Assembly: GCA_964627445.1 (NCBI GenBank)
Contig: CAZVJF010000001.1
Span: 310,001 to 374,000, forward strand
DNA length: 64,000 bases
Direction of reading: 5' to 3'
Origin: Luteibaculum sp964627445
GTDB lineage: Bacteria > Bacteroidota > Bacteroidia > Flavobacteriales_D > Luteibaculaceae
Position 1 is the stretch's first letter, and each line of letters opens with the position of its first letter. Positions 8,106 to 16,848 of this stretch are shown piece by piece. The position numbers were made by a program, and so were the translations under genes. The notes under the pieces were generated by a model. It was given only the letters and a program-made list of their open reading frames with translations, did not search any database and was not told the DNA's origin.

Positions 8106-9827
8106 TTAGTCTACGTTATCGTGTAAATAGCTATTGTTTCTACTCACAAAGTTATCGCTATCCAAAGACAAATTAGAGCGCTCTTGGTCGTCACTATCTT
8201 TCTTAAACTTAAACTGCTTTCTTACAAATGCAGGTTCATTTTCTAGCTCTGCCAACCCACCGGGAGTACGCATGCGGATGCTCATCTCCTTAATCTTGTT
8301 TAATCGCTGCTCAATAAACTCTTGCTCTTGTGCAGCCGATTTTTTCTCACGAGTGAATAGATCGGGTTGTTCCTCGGGCTTTTCCTCTGTGCGAGGCTCT
8401 TGTTGCGCATTATGAGTAGGAACCTCCTCCTTACGCTCATTGGTGTGCTTTTCAGATAGCTCCTCTAGCTCATCGTCATCGTCTAAAAGCAAAAAGGTCT
8501 TCTTCACAGGTTTTTGCTCCTCAGCAAACCCTTCCTGTCTACCTTCCGAGCTTTCAGTGGTGTTTATATTGGAAACACTTTGGTCTGGTGTATCCTGTCC
8601 TTTCCCACGAATTCTAAAGGTTATTTCCTCGGCATCGCTGGTGCCTTCGTCCTCTGACACCGCTCTATCATCTACCTTGGGCTCTTCAGGTGTGTCATCC
8701 TTCTGTGAAACAATGTAAGGCTCATCCTCCACTGTTTTCTTTGAAGTACTCTGGAAGTCACCCGAACTTTCAAAAGGGTTGGATATTTTACCTCGCACCG
8801 GCTTTACATCTTCATCCAAATCGCGTTTTACCACGGCTTCTTCAAAGTCTGGGTTATTAAGCCTGTTGTTGGCCTGGAAACCTGTTGCTATTACGGTTAC
8901 GCTAATATTTTCACCCAATTCTTCGTCTATGGCATAACCCCAGATTACATCGGCTGTAGAACCTGCGGCTTCCTGGATGTAGTCGGTGATGGTGGCAATT
9001 TCATCCATCATGATATCCTGATTACCGTAGGTAATATTTAAGAGAACAAACTGTGCTCCGCTGATATCGTTATCGTTGAGTAATGGCGACTCTAAGGCCG
9101 TCTGCACCGCTTTCAAGGCTCGGTCGTCTCCCTGAGCTGTTCCAGATCCCATAATGGCAGCACCGGAATCTTTCATCACGGTTTGCACATCATTCATATC
9201 CACATTAATCTCACCCGTAATGGAAACAACCTCTGCTATTCCTTTTGCAGCGGTGGTAAGCACGTCATCGGCCTTAGAGAAAGCTTCTTTTAACGATAGA
9301 TTGCCATAAGCCTCACGCAACTTGTCGTTCTGGATTACTAAGAGGGTATCTACCGAGTTGCGCATTTCTTCCAAACCACGCTCGGCTTGGTCACGTCTTT
9401 TACGGCCTTCAAACATAAAGGGCACGGTAACAATACCCACCGTAAGCACACCCAATTCGCGTGCCGCTTGGGCAATAACAGGCGCTGCTCCAGTACCTGT
9501 ACCACCCCCCATTCCTGCCGTAATAAATACCATGGTGGTATTTTTTTCCAGCACTTCCTTAACATCGTCTATGCTCTCGATGGCGGCATTGCGGCCTACA
9601 TCGGGAATGGATCCCGCACCGCGGCCTTCGGTTAAGCTTTGTCCCAGCTGTAATTTTATAGGAACGGGACTTTTATCTAAGGACTGCGCGTCAGTATTGC
9701 AGATCATAAAATCTACACCCTGAATACCGCGCTCGTACATGTGGTTTACGGCATTGGTTCCTCCACCTCCTACGCCTATAACTTTGATTATAGAACTGTG
9801 GTCTTTAGGCAAATCGAATTTCATCAT
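8106..9827 (-). CDS. ftsZ: Cell division GTPase FtsZ with long C-terminal linker
   Basis: FtsZ is the tubulin-like GTPase that polymerises at mid-cell and recruits the divisome. The GTPase core spans residues 1 to about 320: VIGVGGGGTNAVNHM, the tubulin signature AGMGGGTGTGAAP, the NDKLREAYG region and ADDVLTTAAKGIAEVVSITG. Residues about 325-560 are an unusually long, acidic, low-complexity linker, after which LNKIKEMSIRMRTPGGLAELENEPAFVRK resumes conserved sequence. With 573 residues it is far longer than E. coli FtsZ (383), as is usual in Bacteroidota. The start has two adjacent ATGs and either could be used. It follows ftsA by 29 bases and precedes yqeY by one base. Confidence 0.97.
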   Translation of the reverse strand: MMKFDLPKDHSSIIKVIGVGGGGTNAVNHMYERGIQGVDFMICNTDAQSLDKSPVPIKLQLGQSLTEGRGAGSIPDVGRNAAIESIDDVKEVLEKNTTMVFITAGMGGGTGTGAAPVIAQAARELGVLTVGIVTVPFMFEGRKRRDQAERGLEEMRNSVDTLLVIQNDKLREAYGNLSLKEAFSKADDVLTTAAKGIAEVVSITGEINVDMNDVQTVMKDSGAAIMGSGTAQGDDRALKAVQTALESPLLNDNDISGAQFVLLNITYGNQDIMMDEIATITDYIQEAAGSTADVIWGYAIDEELGENISVTVIATGFQANNRLNNPDFEEAVVKRDLDEDVKPVRGKISNPFESSGDFQSTSKKTVEDEPYIVSQKDDTPEEPKVDDRAVSEDEGTSDAEEITFRIRGKGQDTPDQSVSNINTTESSEGRQEGFAEEQKPVKKTFLLLDDDDELEELSEKHTNERKEEVPTHNAQQEPRTEEKPEEQPDLFTREKKSAAQEQEFIEQRLNKIKEMSIRMRTPGGLAELENEPAFVRKQFKFKKDSDDQERSNLSLDSDNFVSRNNSYLHDNVD

Positions 9828-9856
9828 TACTGTAGGTTTTTGGGGGTTTGGAGCTC

Positions 9857-11131
9857 TTAATTTTCTTCGTCTAACATTTTTATAGTGCGGTCGAAGAAGG
9901 ATTTAATGAATCCACCCTTCTTAGACTTGGAGTGTCCTTTAACAACATTGTGGCTTACCGCCTCCGTATTGATGGGCTGGCGCTTTTGGAAGCCTTTCAT
10001 TACCAGACCTACACCGGTTGCGTGCAGTGGGCTGCCAATGGCATCGTCAAAGCATTTGCCGAGGTGCATGTTGGGGTATCCAATCCGTGTATCGTAGCCT
10101 GTTTTGTACTCGAACAACTGCTTAATGTGCTTTAATTGTGAACCTCCACCCGTGACCACAATACCGGCAATAAGCTGGTCTTGCAGCTTGGAATTTTTTA
10201 TCTCGTAGAATACATACTCAATAATTTCTTCCATTCGGCATTGAATAATTCCAGCCAAATTGCGCACCGAAATTTCTTTGGGAGGACGATTTTGCAAGCC
10301 TGGAATACAAACAATCTCATTGTCCTGGCTTTCGTCTTGCATGGCCGAGCCAAACTTAGTTTTCAGCTTCTCGGCCTGGTTCTTCAAAATGCTACATCCC
10401 GATTTAATGTCCTCCGATATCACATTACCGCCAAATGGAATGACTGCGGTGTGACGAATAATACCATCGTGGAAAATGGCCACATCGGTAGTACCACCAC
10501 CGATGTCCACCAGTACGACTCCCGCTTCTTTTTCCTCTTTGGTTAAAACCGCATCGGCAGACGCAAGAGGCTCCAGGATAATTTCCTCCAAATTCAGTCC
10601 CGCACGATCGATACAGCGCTGGATGTTTTTAGCCGCAGCAACTTGCCCTGTAATGATGTGGAAATTGGCCTCTAGCCTTCTTCCAAACATCCCTATTGGG
10701 TCTTTGATGCCCTGCTCATGATCCACGATGTACTCTTGCGGCAATGCATGAATAATTTCTTCACCCGGAAGCATTACCAGCTTGTACATATCCTCGATGA
10801 GGCGATCTACATCATCTGCGGTAATTTCATTCTCTTCGGAGTCTAAGGTTATTTGACCGCGGTGCTGGTGACTCTTGATGTGCTGGCCAGCAATACCTAC
10901 CAGTACATTATTGATCTGCACCTGCGCCTTGCGCTCGGCTTCTGCCACGGCATCTTGTATCGATTGCACGGCTTGGGCAATGTTAGACACCACTCCACGG
11001 GCAACCCCAAGAGACTCGCTGCGGCCCATGCCAATAATTTCTATTTTGCCGTACTCATTTTTACGACCCACGATACAGGCAATTTTTGTGGTTCCTATAT
11101 CCAGCCCTACTACCAATTCTTCTTGTTCCAT
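9857..11131 (-). CDS. ftsA: Cell division protein FtsA
   Basis: FtsA is an actin-fold ATPase that tethers FtsZ filaments to the inner membrane. The 424-residue protein has the phosphate-1 motif VGLDIGTTKIACIVG at its N-terminus, the FtsA-specific 1C subdomain (about residues 85-165, around LIEDMYKLVMLPGEEIIHAL), phosphate-2 VVLVDIGGGTTDVAIF near 210 and the adenosine motif GIVVTGGGSQLKHI near 325. The C-terminal KSFFDRTIKMLDEEN is the amphipathic membrane-targeting helix. It sits between ftsQ (four-base gap) and ftsZ (29-base gap), the standard order. Confidence 0.97.
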   Translation of the reverse strand: MEQEELVVGLDIGTTKIACIVGRKNEYGKIEIIGMGRSESLGVARGVVSNIAQAVQSIQDAVAEAERKAQVQINNVLVGIAGQHIKSHQHRGQITLDSEENEITADDVDRLIEDMYKLVMLPGEEIIHALPQEYIVDHEQGIKDPIGMFGRRLEANFHIITGQVAAAKNIQRCIDRAGLNLEEIILEPLASADAVLTKEEKEAGVVLVDIGGGTTDVAIFHDGIIRHTAVIPFGGNVISEDIKSGCSILKNQAEKLKTKFGSAMQDESQDNEIVCIPGLQNRPPKEISVRNLAGIIQCRMEEIIEYVFYEIKNSKLQDQLIAGIVVTGGGSQLKHIKQLFEYKTGYDTRIGYPNMHLGKCFDDAIGSPLHATGVGLVMKGFQKRQPINTEAVSHNVVKGHSKSKKGGFIKSFFDRTIKMLDEEN

Positions 11132-11135
11132 ATCG

Positions 11136-11903
11136 CTATTTCTTTGTGCAGACCAGCTGATTTTTAAACTTTAAACTAATGCGTTGATATCGATTCCAAC
11201 CTTTATAGGCTAAGCCTTCCCGGTAAAAAATTTGGAGATTATCAAACTTCTCCTCCATATCGTTTATCTCCCCAAATTCAATAATATGGTTTCCAACCCT
11301 GGGAACGAACTCAAACTCTTGATTTTCATTAACATACAATTGTTGAAGCTGCGCTTGTAAAAACTCATCTTCATGGATAAAAGCTGCCAATTCATAGATT
11401 TTTAGCAGCAAACTATCTTGTTTGGCTTCGGCTAGTTTTAGCCATGATTTTTTCACAGCTCCATTTACAGACAGCACCCGTGCTGTGAAATTTTTAGACA
11501 GTGGCATTACCTTACCTGCGCCATCGAGGTAAATGCCCCCGCCATCCTCAAAGGCGATGCGAGCTACGGGAGTCTTTTGCGAAAGTTTTGCATGCAGCTC
11601 TCCATCGATGCCCAAAAAAACTTTTGCGCCTTGCACATGGGGCATCTGTAGCAATAACTCTTCAATTGCCTGAATGTCAATTTCTTTAACTGCTGTTCCT
11701 ATCAAGGCAGGAAAACGGCTAAGCAACTTGGTCTCTACATCTTGGGTGGTAATAAAATAAACCCCCTGCGCATTATTCACCTCTACATGCAAGCCCGTGC
11801 ACGCCAGGTCTGCTTGCTTGCTGGCATTAAAAGCCAGTAGCACCAACAGTAGCGTGGGCCACAGTAAAAACTTGGTTATTTTATAGATGCGCTGTTTAAG
11901 CAT
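11136..11903 (-). CDS. ftsQ: Cell division protein FtsQ/DivIB
   Basis: FtsQ is a bitopic inner-membrane protein that links the FtsA/FtsZ ring to FtsB/FtsL and the septal synthase. This 255-residue version has a short cytoplasmic tail (MLKQRIYKITK), a single membrane helix at about residues 12-26 (FLLWPTLLLVLLAFNAS), and a periplasmic domain with a POTRA-like region (VEVNNAQGVYFITTQDVETKL to about residue 110) and a beta domain. Sequence conservation of FtsQ is low, so position carries much weight: it overlaps murC by eight bases and precedes ftsA by four, exactly where ftsQ is expected. Confidence 0.9.
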   Translation of the reverse strand: MLKQRIYKITKFLLWPTLLLVLLAFNASKQADLACTGLHVEVNNAQGVYFITTQDVETKLLSRFPALIGTAVKEIDIQAIEELLLQMPHVQGAKVFLGIDGELHAKLSQKTPVARIAFEDGGGIYLDGAGKVMPLSKNFTARVLSVNGAVKKSWLKLAEAKQDSLLLKIYELAAFIHEDEFLQAQLQQLYVNENQEFEFVPRVGNHIIEFGEINDMEEKFDNLQIFYREGLAYKGWNRYQRISLKFKNQLVCTKK

Positions 11904-13251
11904 GTACGCGTTTTTCTAAAATTCTTTTCACCGGATCTACCATTTTGGCAATATCACCGGCCCCCACCATAAGCAGGACACCCTGCTCAAAATCGGCTGC
12001 ACAATTCAACAATTCAAAGGGGGTAACTATGCGCTTTTTGCCCTGAGATATGGCCTGTAACAAGGCCTCTGAGTTTACCCCGGGTATGGGCTCCTCCCTT
12101 GCAGGGTAAATAGGTAAAAGCAACACCTCATGAAAGCTCCCAAGCGCGGCAGCAAACGCATCCATAAAATCGCGTGTGCGGGAATACAAATGCGGCTGGA
12201 AAGCGATCGTTACTCGTTGGTCGGGAAACATCTCAAAAACCGCATCCCGCAATGCCTCCAATTCGGTAGGATGATGCGCATAGTCGTCTATGAGGGTTAT
12301 TCCCTGCCCGCGATACACGGTTTCAAACCTCCGTTTTACTCCGGTAAAAGATTCCATAGCTTGGGTAAATATTTGAGGTTTAATGCCTATTTCTGTGGCC
12401 AAACAAAACGCTGCGAGTGCATTGAGCGCATTGTAGCGTCCTGCCATGTGCCAGGTGAAAGTGGCGGTGTGTGTTTGGTGTTTTAGTGCCACGCGAAGTC
12501 CTTGCGGTGTTACCGTGAGGTCTTCAATACTAGTTTCTTCTGTATCGTAAGCAGCAACATTCTCCGATTCCAATTGCACTGCTTGGTGGGCAAATACCTT
12601 GTCTTGGGTTTGTTTTGCAAAAGCATTAAATGCCTCTTGCATCGCCCCCGATTCGGTATAAATATCCAGGTGGTCTGGGTCTACCGAAGTTATAATGGAG
12701 AGTTTGGGGTGCAGCTGTAAAAAGCTTCGGTCGAACTCATCGGCCTCTACAACCAAAAAATCGGGCTCATCATCCATCACTACATTGCTGCCGTAGTTGC
12801 TGGCTATGCCCCCTATGAAGCCTAAAACTTTGTATCCAGCCGATTTAAACACATGCGTTACAATAGCCGTAGTGGTGGTTTTACCGTGAGTACCCGCAAT
12901 AGCTAGGGTAGGAATTTCTTGCGATATCCAGCCCAGTACCGCACTGCGCTTATAAAACGGAATACCCAAATCTTGCAACTGCTGGTACAAGGCCAGTTTA
13001 GCATTTACCGCAGGCGTATACACTACTGCCGTCTCCGCTATCTTCCAATGGCCCGGAAGCGCATCGGTGTGGTCTTCAAAAACCACGGGAATGTCTTTTT
13101 GCTGCAGCAAATCGGTGATTTCGCTGCGTGTTCTATCGTAGCCCGCCACCTGGTAACCTGCCTTTTGGTAATACTGCGCCAGGGCGCTCATGCCAATGCC
13201 GCCAATACCCAAAAAGTAAAAGTTCTTATATGTCGCTGCGAGCTTACTCAT
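11896..13251 (-). CDS. murC: UDP-N-acetylmuramate--L-alanine ligase MurC
   Basis: MurC adds L-alanine to UDP-MurNAc, the first amino-acid step in peptidoglycan precursor synthesis in the cytoplasm. The 451-residue length is typical. Visible motifs are the N-terminal UDP-binding Rossmann turn FLGIGGIGMSALAQYY (MurC specific), the ATP loop IAGTHGKTTTTAIV near residue 115, the FLVVEADEFDRSFL segment with metal-binding acidic residues, DPDHLDIY, and the C-terminal LIDDYAHHPTELEAL with HLYSRTRDF. It overlaps murG by eight bases and ftsQ by eight. murB, which supplies its substrate, is not in the window. Confidence 0.97.
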   Translation of the reverse strand: MSKLAATYKNFYFLGIGGIGMSALAQYYQKAGYQVAGYDRTRSEITDLLQQKDIPVVFEDHTDALPGHWKIAETAVVYTPAVNAKLALYQQLQDLGIPFYKRSAVLGWISQEIPTLAIAGTHGKTTTTAIVTHVFKSAGYKVLGFIGGIASNYGSNVVMDDEPDFLVVEADEFDRSFLQLHPKLSIITSVDPDHLDIYTESGAMQEAFNAFAKQTQDKVFAHQAVQLESENVAAYDTEETSIEDLTVTPQGLRVALKHQTHTATFTWHMAGRYNALNALAAFCLATEIGIKPQIFTQAMESFTGVKRRFETVYRGQGITLIDDYAHHPTELEALRDAVFEMFPDQRVTIAFQPHLYSRTRDFMDAFAAALGSFHEVLLLPIYPAREEPIPGVNSEALLQAISQGKKRIVTPFELLNCAADFEQGVLLMVGAGDIAKMVDPVKRILEKRVHA

Positions 13252-14344
13252 GTACCAATTTTGTTGCTACGGCCACAATGTCTTCCAACGCATTGGGTGT
13301 GGCCATGGCCTTTATATTTTTTGCGAGTTGCTGTTGTTGTTCTGTATTGCTTACCAGCTTTTGCAGCGTGTTCCATAGCGTACTGGGCAGTTTTTCCTCT
13401 TCCACCAAAACCGCGGCATCTCTTTCCACCAAAGCCATGGCATTTTTGTGCTGGTGGTTCTCTGCCACATAAGGCGATGGAACCAAGATGCTCGGTTTGC
13501 CCAACACTTGTAGCTCGGTTATAGCAAGCGCTCCGGCTCTACTTACCACTACATCGGCTGCAGCGTAGGCCGTGGCCATATCGTCTATAAATGGCTGGAT
13601 GCGAACAGCACCCGTAGCCTTGGCGCGTAAACCTTCTTCATGCTGCTGGAAATAGTACTTGCCTGTTTGCCACAGCAACTGCACGTTTTCCGATTGCATC
13701 TGGGGCAAAAGCCTGTCTATCGCTTCGTTTACCTTGCGTGCGCCTAGCGATCCACCCACTACCAAAACCAGCGGTTGGTCTGGATTATAACCCAGCTTTT
13801 GCTTCGCCTCGCTTGCCGTTAAATCCGTAAAAATTTGCTTCCGAACCGGATTGCCGGTAAGTACCGTTTTATGCTGCGGGAAAAACTTTTTAGCCGCCTC
13901 ATAAGCCACACACACCTTATCGACCCGCTTGCCTAGAATTTTATTGGTAATCCCTGCATAGGAATTCTGCTCTTGAATTAAGGTGCGCACCTTTTTCTTG
14001 GTAGCTGCATATAACAAGGGGCCCGATGCATATCCACCCACGCCAATGGCAATATCGGGTTGGAACTCGCGCAGCAGCTTACGCGACTTGGCGATACTGA
14101 TCATTACCCGAAAAGGGAACTTTAAGTTTTCCTTGCTAAACGAGCGTTGCAGGCCGCGTATATCCAGGCCTACTATTTTATAGCCTGCTTTGGGCACGCG
14201 CTCCATTTCCATTTTACCTTTTGCGCCCACAAACAAGATCTCGCAATCTGGGAAATGCGCCTTTATACCATCTGCAATGGCTAAGGCAGGAAATATATGC
14301 CCTCCGGTACCACCACCGCTTATGATTACTTTACGCATTTCCAT
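13244..14344 (-). CDS. murG: UDP-GlcNAc:lipid I transferase MurG
   Basis: MurG transfers GlcNAc from UDP-GlcNAc to lipid I on the cytoplasmic face of the inner membrane, making lipid II. Diagnostic motifs are the N-terminal loop ISGGGTGGHIFPALAIADGI, LIQEQNSYAGITNKIL, VVGGSLGARKVNEAI, and the donor-site region VVSRAGALAITELQVLGKPSILVPSP. I place the start at the ATG at 14344 (MEMRKVIIS); an ATG six bases further in (14338) is almost as good. The frame is open further upstream, but that part lies inside ftsW and has no family similarity. The gene overlaps ftsW by 14 bases and murC by eight, so translation is likely coupled. Confidence 0.96.
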   Translation of the reverse strand: MEMRKVIISGGGTGGHIFPALAIADGIKAHFPDCEILFVGAKGKMEMERVPKAGYKIVGLDIRGLQRSFSKENLKFPFRVMISIAKSRKLLREFQPDIAIGVGGYASGPLLYAATKKKVRTLIQEQNSYAGITNKILGKRVDKVCVAYEAAKKFFPQHKTVLTGNPVRKQIFTDLTASEAKQKLGYNPDQPLVLVVGGSLGARKVNEAIDRLLPQMQSENVQLLWQTGKYYFQQHEEGLRAKATGAVRIQPFIDDMATAYAAADVVVSRAGALAITELQVLGKPSILVPSPYVAENHQHKNAMALVERDAAVLVEEEKLPSTLWNTLQKLVSNTEQQQQLAKNIKAMATPNALEDIVAVATKLVHE

Positions 14345-15506
14345 GTTGCATTTTATAGTTGTTCTTTCCCGAAAAAGGATCATCGTAAACGCTACGGCTT
14401 ACGCTTAAAATCATTCCAATAGCCACACAGGTAAACACTGTAGAAGTCCCTCCCAAACTCACCAACGGCAAGGGCTGGCCCGTTACGGGAATTACGTTGG
14501 CGGCAACGGCCATGTTGGTTAAAGCTTGGAAGACTATCAACATACTGAGTCCAATGGCCAGATAGCTTCCAAAAGGTTTATCGCACCGCGTAGCAATGCG
14601 TATAGACCGCAAGAGAAGTACCAGGTACAATAGCACCAAGCCAAATCCACCCAAAACCGAGCCGTACTCTTCTATGATAAAGGCATAGATCATATCGGAA
14701 TAAGGGTGCGGTAAAAAGTTTCTACTGTTTCCTTTTCCAGGGCCGTTGGGTAAAATTCCGCCATTGGCAATGGCGTATTTGGCATGCTCTACCTGGTAGT
14801 AGCTGTTGCCCGAATCTTTATTAAAGTTCTCCAGACGCTTTTGCCACGTGGCCATACGCGGTAGCATCTCCGGGTATTTCCCGGCAAGCTGTATGAGCAT
14901 AAACCCTATGAGCAAGGCACTGCCCACCACAGCCAACAACTGTTTTACCGGAACACCAGCAATAAACATGAGCAAAAAGCACACGCTGCCCAGCAAGAAT
15001 GCGGTAGAAAAGTTGGCCGGTAAAATAAGGCCGCAAATAATAGCTATAGCGCCCGTTGCCGGAATTAGAGCTTTGCGGTAATCGCGTATAAACTCCTTTT
15101 GCTTGGCCAACAAGCGCGACAAGAAAACAACAAGCACAATCTTGGCCAAGTCGGAAGTTTGGAAAGTAAGCCCCAACCCAGGAATTTGAGTCCACCGAGC
15201 CGCATCGTTAATGCGACTACCGTGCAACAAGGTATACGCAAGCAACAGAATGGATAAGCCAAAGAGCAACACCGAAATTTTAGAGTACAGCGTAAAGCGT
15301 ATCCGGTGGATAAAATACATAATGACAAAGCCCGCCATCATAATGATGCAGTGCTTAAGGATAAAACGTTCTGGCAGGCCATTGCTTTTATTGAAAGCCA
15401 AAGCCGATACCGAACTGTACACCGCCAATATGGATATAATGGCCAGCACACAGCTGATGAGCCAGATCTTTTTATCGCCTTGTATTTTACCCAGAATTTC
15501 GCGCAT
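14331..15506 (-). CDS. ftsW: SEDS glycosyltransferase FtsW
   Basis: FtsW is the division-specific SEDS-family polymerase that builds septal glycan from lipid II with its partner FtsI. The 391-residue protein is strongly hydrophobic with about ten predicted membrane helices. The conserved SEDS regions are readable: RWTQIPGLGLTFQTSDLAKI, the catalytic-loop region QVEHAKYAIANGGILPNGPGKG, HPYSDMIYAFIIEEYG, and VTGQPLPLVSLGGTSTVFT. It lies one base after murD and overlaps murG by 14. Its place inside the dcw cluster favours FtsW over the elongation paralogue RodA. Confidence 0.95.
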   Translation of the reverse strand: MREILGKIQGDKKIWLISCVLAIISILAVYSSVSALAFNKSNGLPERFILKHCIIMMAGFVIMYFIHRIRFTLYSKISVLLFGLSILLLAYTLLHGSRINDAARWTQIPGLGLTFQTSDLAKIVLVVFLSRLLAKQKEFIRDYRKALIPATGAIAIICGLILPANFSTAFLLGSVCFLLMFIAGVPVKQLLAVVGSALLIGFMLIQLAGKYPEMLPRMATWQKRLENFNKDSGNSYYQVEHAKYAIANGGILPNGPGKGNSRNFLPHPYSDMIYAFIIEEYGSVLGGFGLVLLYLVLLLRSIRIATRCDKPFGSYLAIGLSMLIVFQALTNMAVAANVIPVTGQPLPLVSLGGTSTVFTCVAIGMILSVSRSVYDDPFSGKNNYKMQHGNA

Positions 15507-15507
15507 C

Positions 15508-16848
15508 TTATAATGCTCTTACAGCTTCTTTAAATTGGTTTCCGCGGTCTTCGTAGTTCTCAAACAAATCGAAACTCGCACAGGCCGGAGACAACAAAAC
15601 CGCATCGCCCTTTTTACCCAATTGGTAGGCCACATCCACGGCCTGCTGGGCCGATGTAGTTTCTATAATGGTGGGAATAATGCCCGAGAATTTGTCAATG
15701 ATCTTGCTGTTGTCCTTACCCAGACAAACAATGGCTTTTACCTTCTCGCCTACCAGTGGAATAAGCTCGCTGTAGTCGTTGCCTTTGTCTACACCACCTA
15801 CAACCCATACTACGGGCTTGTCCATGCTTTCTAAGGCCCACCAGGTAGCATTTACATTGGTCGCTTTTGAGTCGTTTATAAACTCTATACCGTGAATGCT
15901 GGCCACGCTTTCCAGGCGGTGCGGAATGCCCTGGAAGTTTTCTAAGCTATCGCGCACAGCCTCCTTCCTGATGTTTAACAAATTGGCGGCAACGCTGGCA
16001 GCCATGGCATTTTGTACGTTGTGCTTGCCATGCAAAGCGAGTTCCTCTATTGACATGCTTATGTTGTTTTCTTGTGTTTTTACTATCAGTTGGTTGCCCT
16101 CGGTGTAGGCAACATTGCTTCCATTATTTTCCAGTCCAAACCAGTGCACTTGCGCTTGTGAAGCATGCTGCCCCGTGTATTCCTGCGTCAGCGGGTCGCT
16201 GGCATTCAACACTTGGTGTTGGTTGGAATTTTGGTTGGAGAACAGGGCAAACTTGGCCGCTGCGTACTCCGAAATATTGTTGTTGTATCGATCGAGGTGA
16301 TCGGGTGTAATGTTGCACAGTACGCCTACCTCGGGCGCAAACTTGCGCAGGCCATCTATTTGGAAGGAGCTGAGCTCCAAAACCCAATAATCATAATCGT
16401 TTTGGCACAGTTGCGCTGCCCAACTGGTGCCAATATTTCCAGCCAATCCTACCGAAAGCCCAGCAGTTTTTAGCATGTGGTATAGCCAGTTGGTCGTAGT
16501 GGTTTTGCCGTTACTACCCGTAATTGCAGCCACTTTACCCCGCGTATACCGGGCGGCAAACTCAATTTCATCCACCCAGGGAATGCTATTCGCAATCACT
16601 GTTTGCATAACGGGCACCGTAGGCGCTATTCCTGGGCTTTTTATTACCAAGATTGCACCTTCCAACAAGTGGGTACTGTGGCCATTTTCCTCGTAAGGAA
16701 TGTCCGCATCCTCGAGGCGTTTGCGGTATTTGGCTTGCAGTGATCCAAAATCAGATACCTGCACGGCATAGCCATGCTTTTTAGCCAATAGCGCAGCGCC
16801 CGTTCCGCTTTCGCCTCCTCCTAATATGACCACTTTTTCTGCTGCCAT
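15508..16848 (-). CDS. murD: UDP-MurNAc-L-Ala--D-glutamate ligase MurD
   Basis: MurD adds D-glutamate to UDP-MurNAc-L-Ala. The 446-residue protein shows the Mur-ligase plan: N-terminal nucleotide-sugar domain (VVILGGGESGTGAALLAKKHG), central ATPase domain with AITGSNGKTTTTNWLYHML near residue 110, the ELSSFQID and TPDHLDRY motifs, and the C-terminal domain with FINDSKATNVNATWWALESM, which is a MurD signature, and LLSPACASFDLFENYEDRG. The ATG overlaps the last base of the mraY stop codon, and ftsW follows after one base. Confidence 0.97.
   Translation of the reverse strand: MAAEKVVILGGGESGTGAALLAKKHGYAVQVSDFGSLQAKYRKRLEDADIPYEENGHSTHLLEGAILVIKSPGIAPTVPVMQTVIANSIPWVDEIEFAARYTRGKVAAITGSNGKTTTTNWLYHMLKTAGLSVGLAGNIGTSWAAQLCQNDYDYWVLELSSFQIDGLRKFAPEVGVLCNITPDHLDRYNNNISEYAAAKFALFSNQNSNQHQVLNASDPLTQEYTGQHASQAQVHWFGLENNGSNVAYTEGNQLIVKTQENNISMSIEELALHGKHNVQNAMAASVAANLLNIRKEAVRDSLENFQGIPHRLESVASIHGIEFINDSKATNVNATWWALESMDKPVVWVVGGVDKGNDYSELIPLVGEKVKAIVCLGKDNSKIIDKFSGIIPTIIETTSAQQAVDVAYQLGKKGDAVLLSPACASFDLFENYEDRGNQFKEAVRAL

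Noticed and set aside
9322..9723. 133-codon plus-strand open frame opposite ftsZ
   Set aside because: It is antisense to the highly conserved FtsZ GTPase core, has no recognisable domain and no plausible promoter; it is a shadow of the ftsZ codon pattern.
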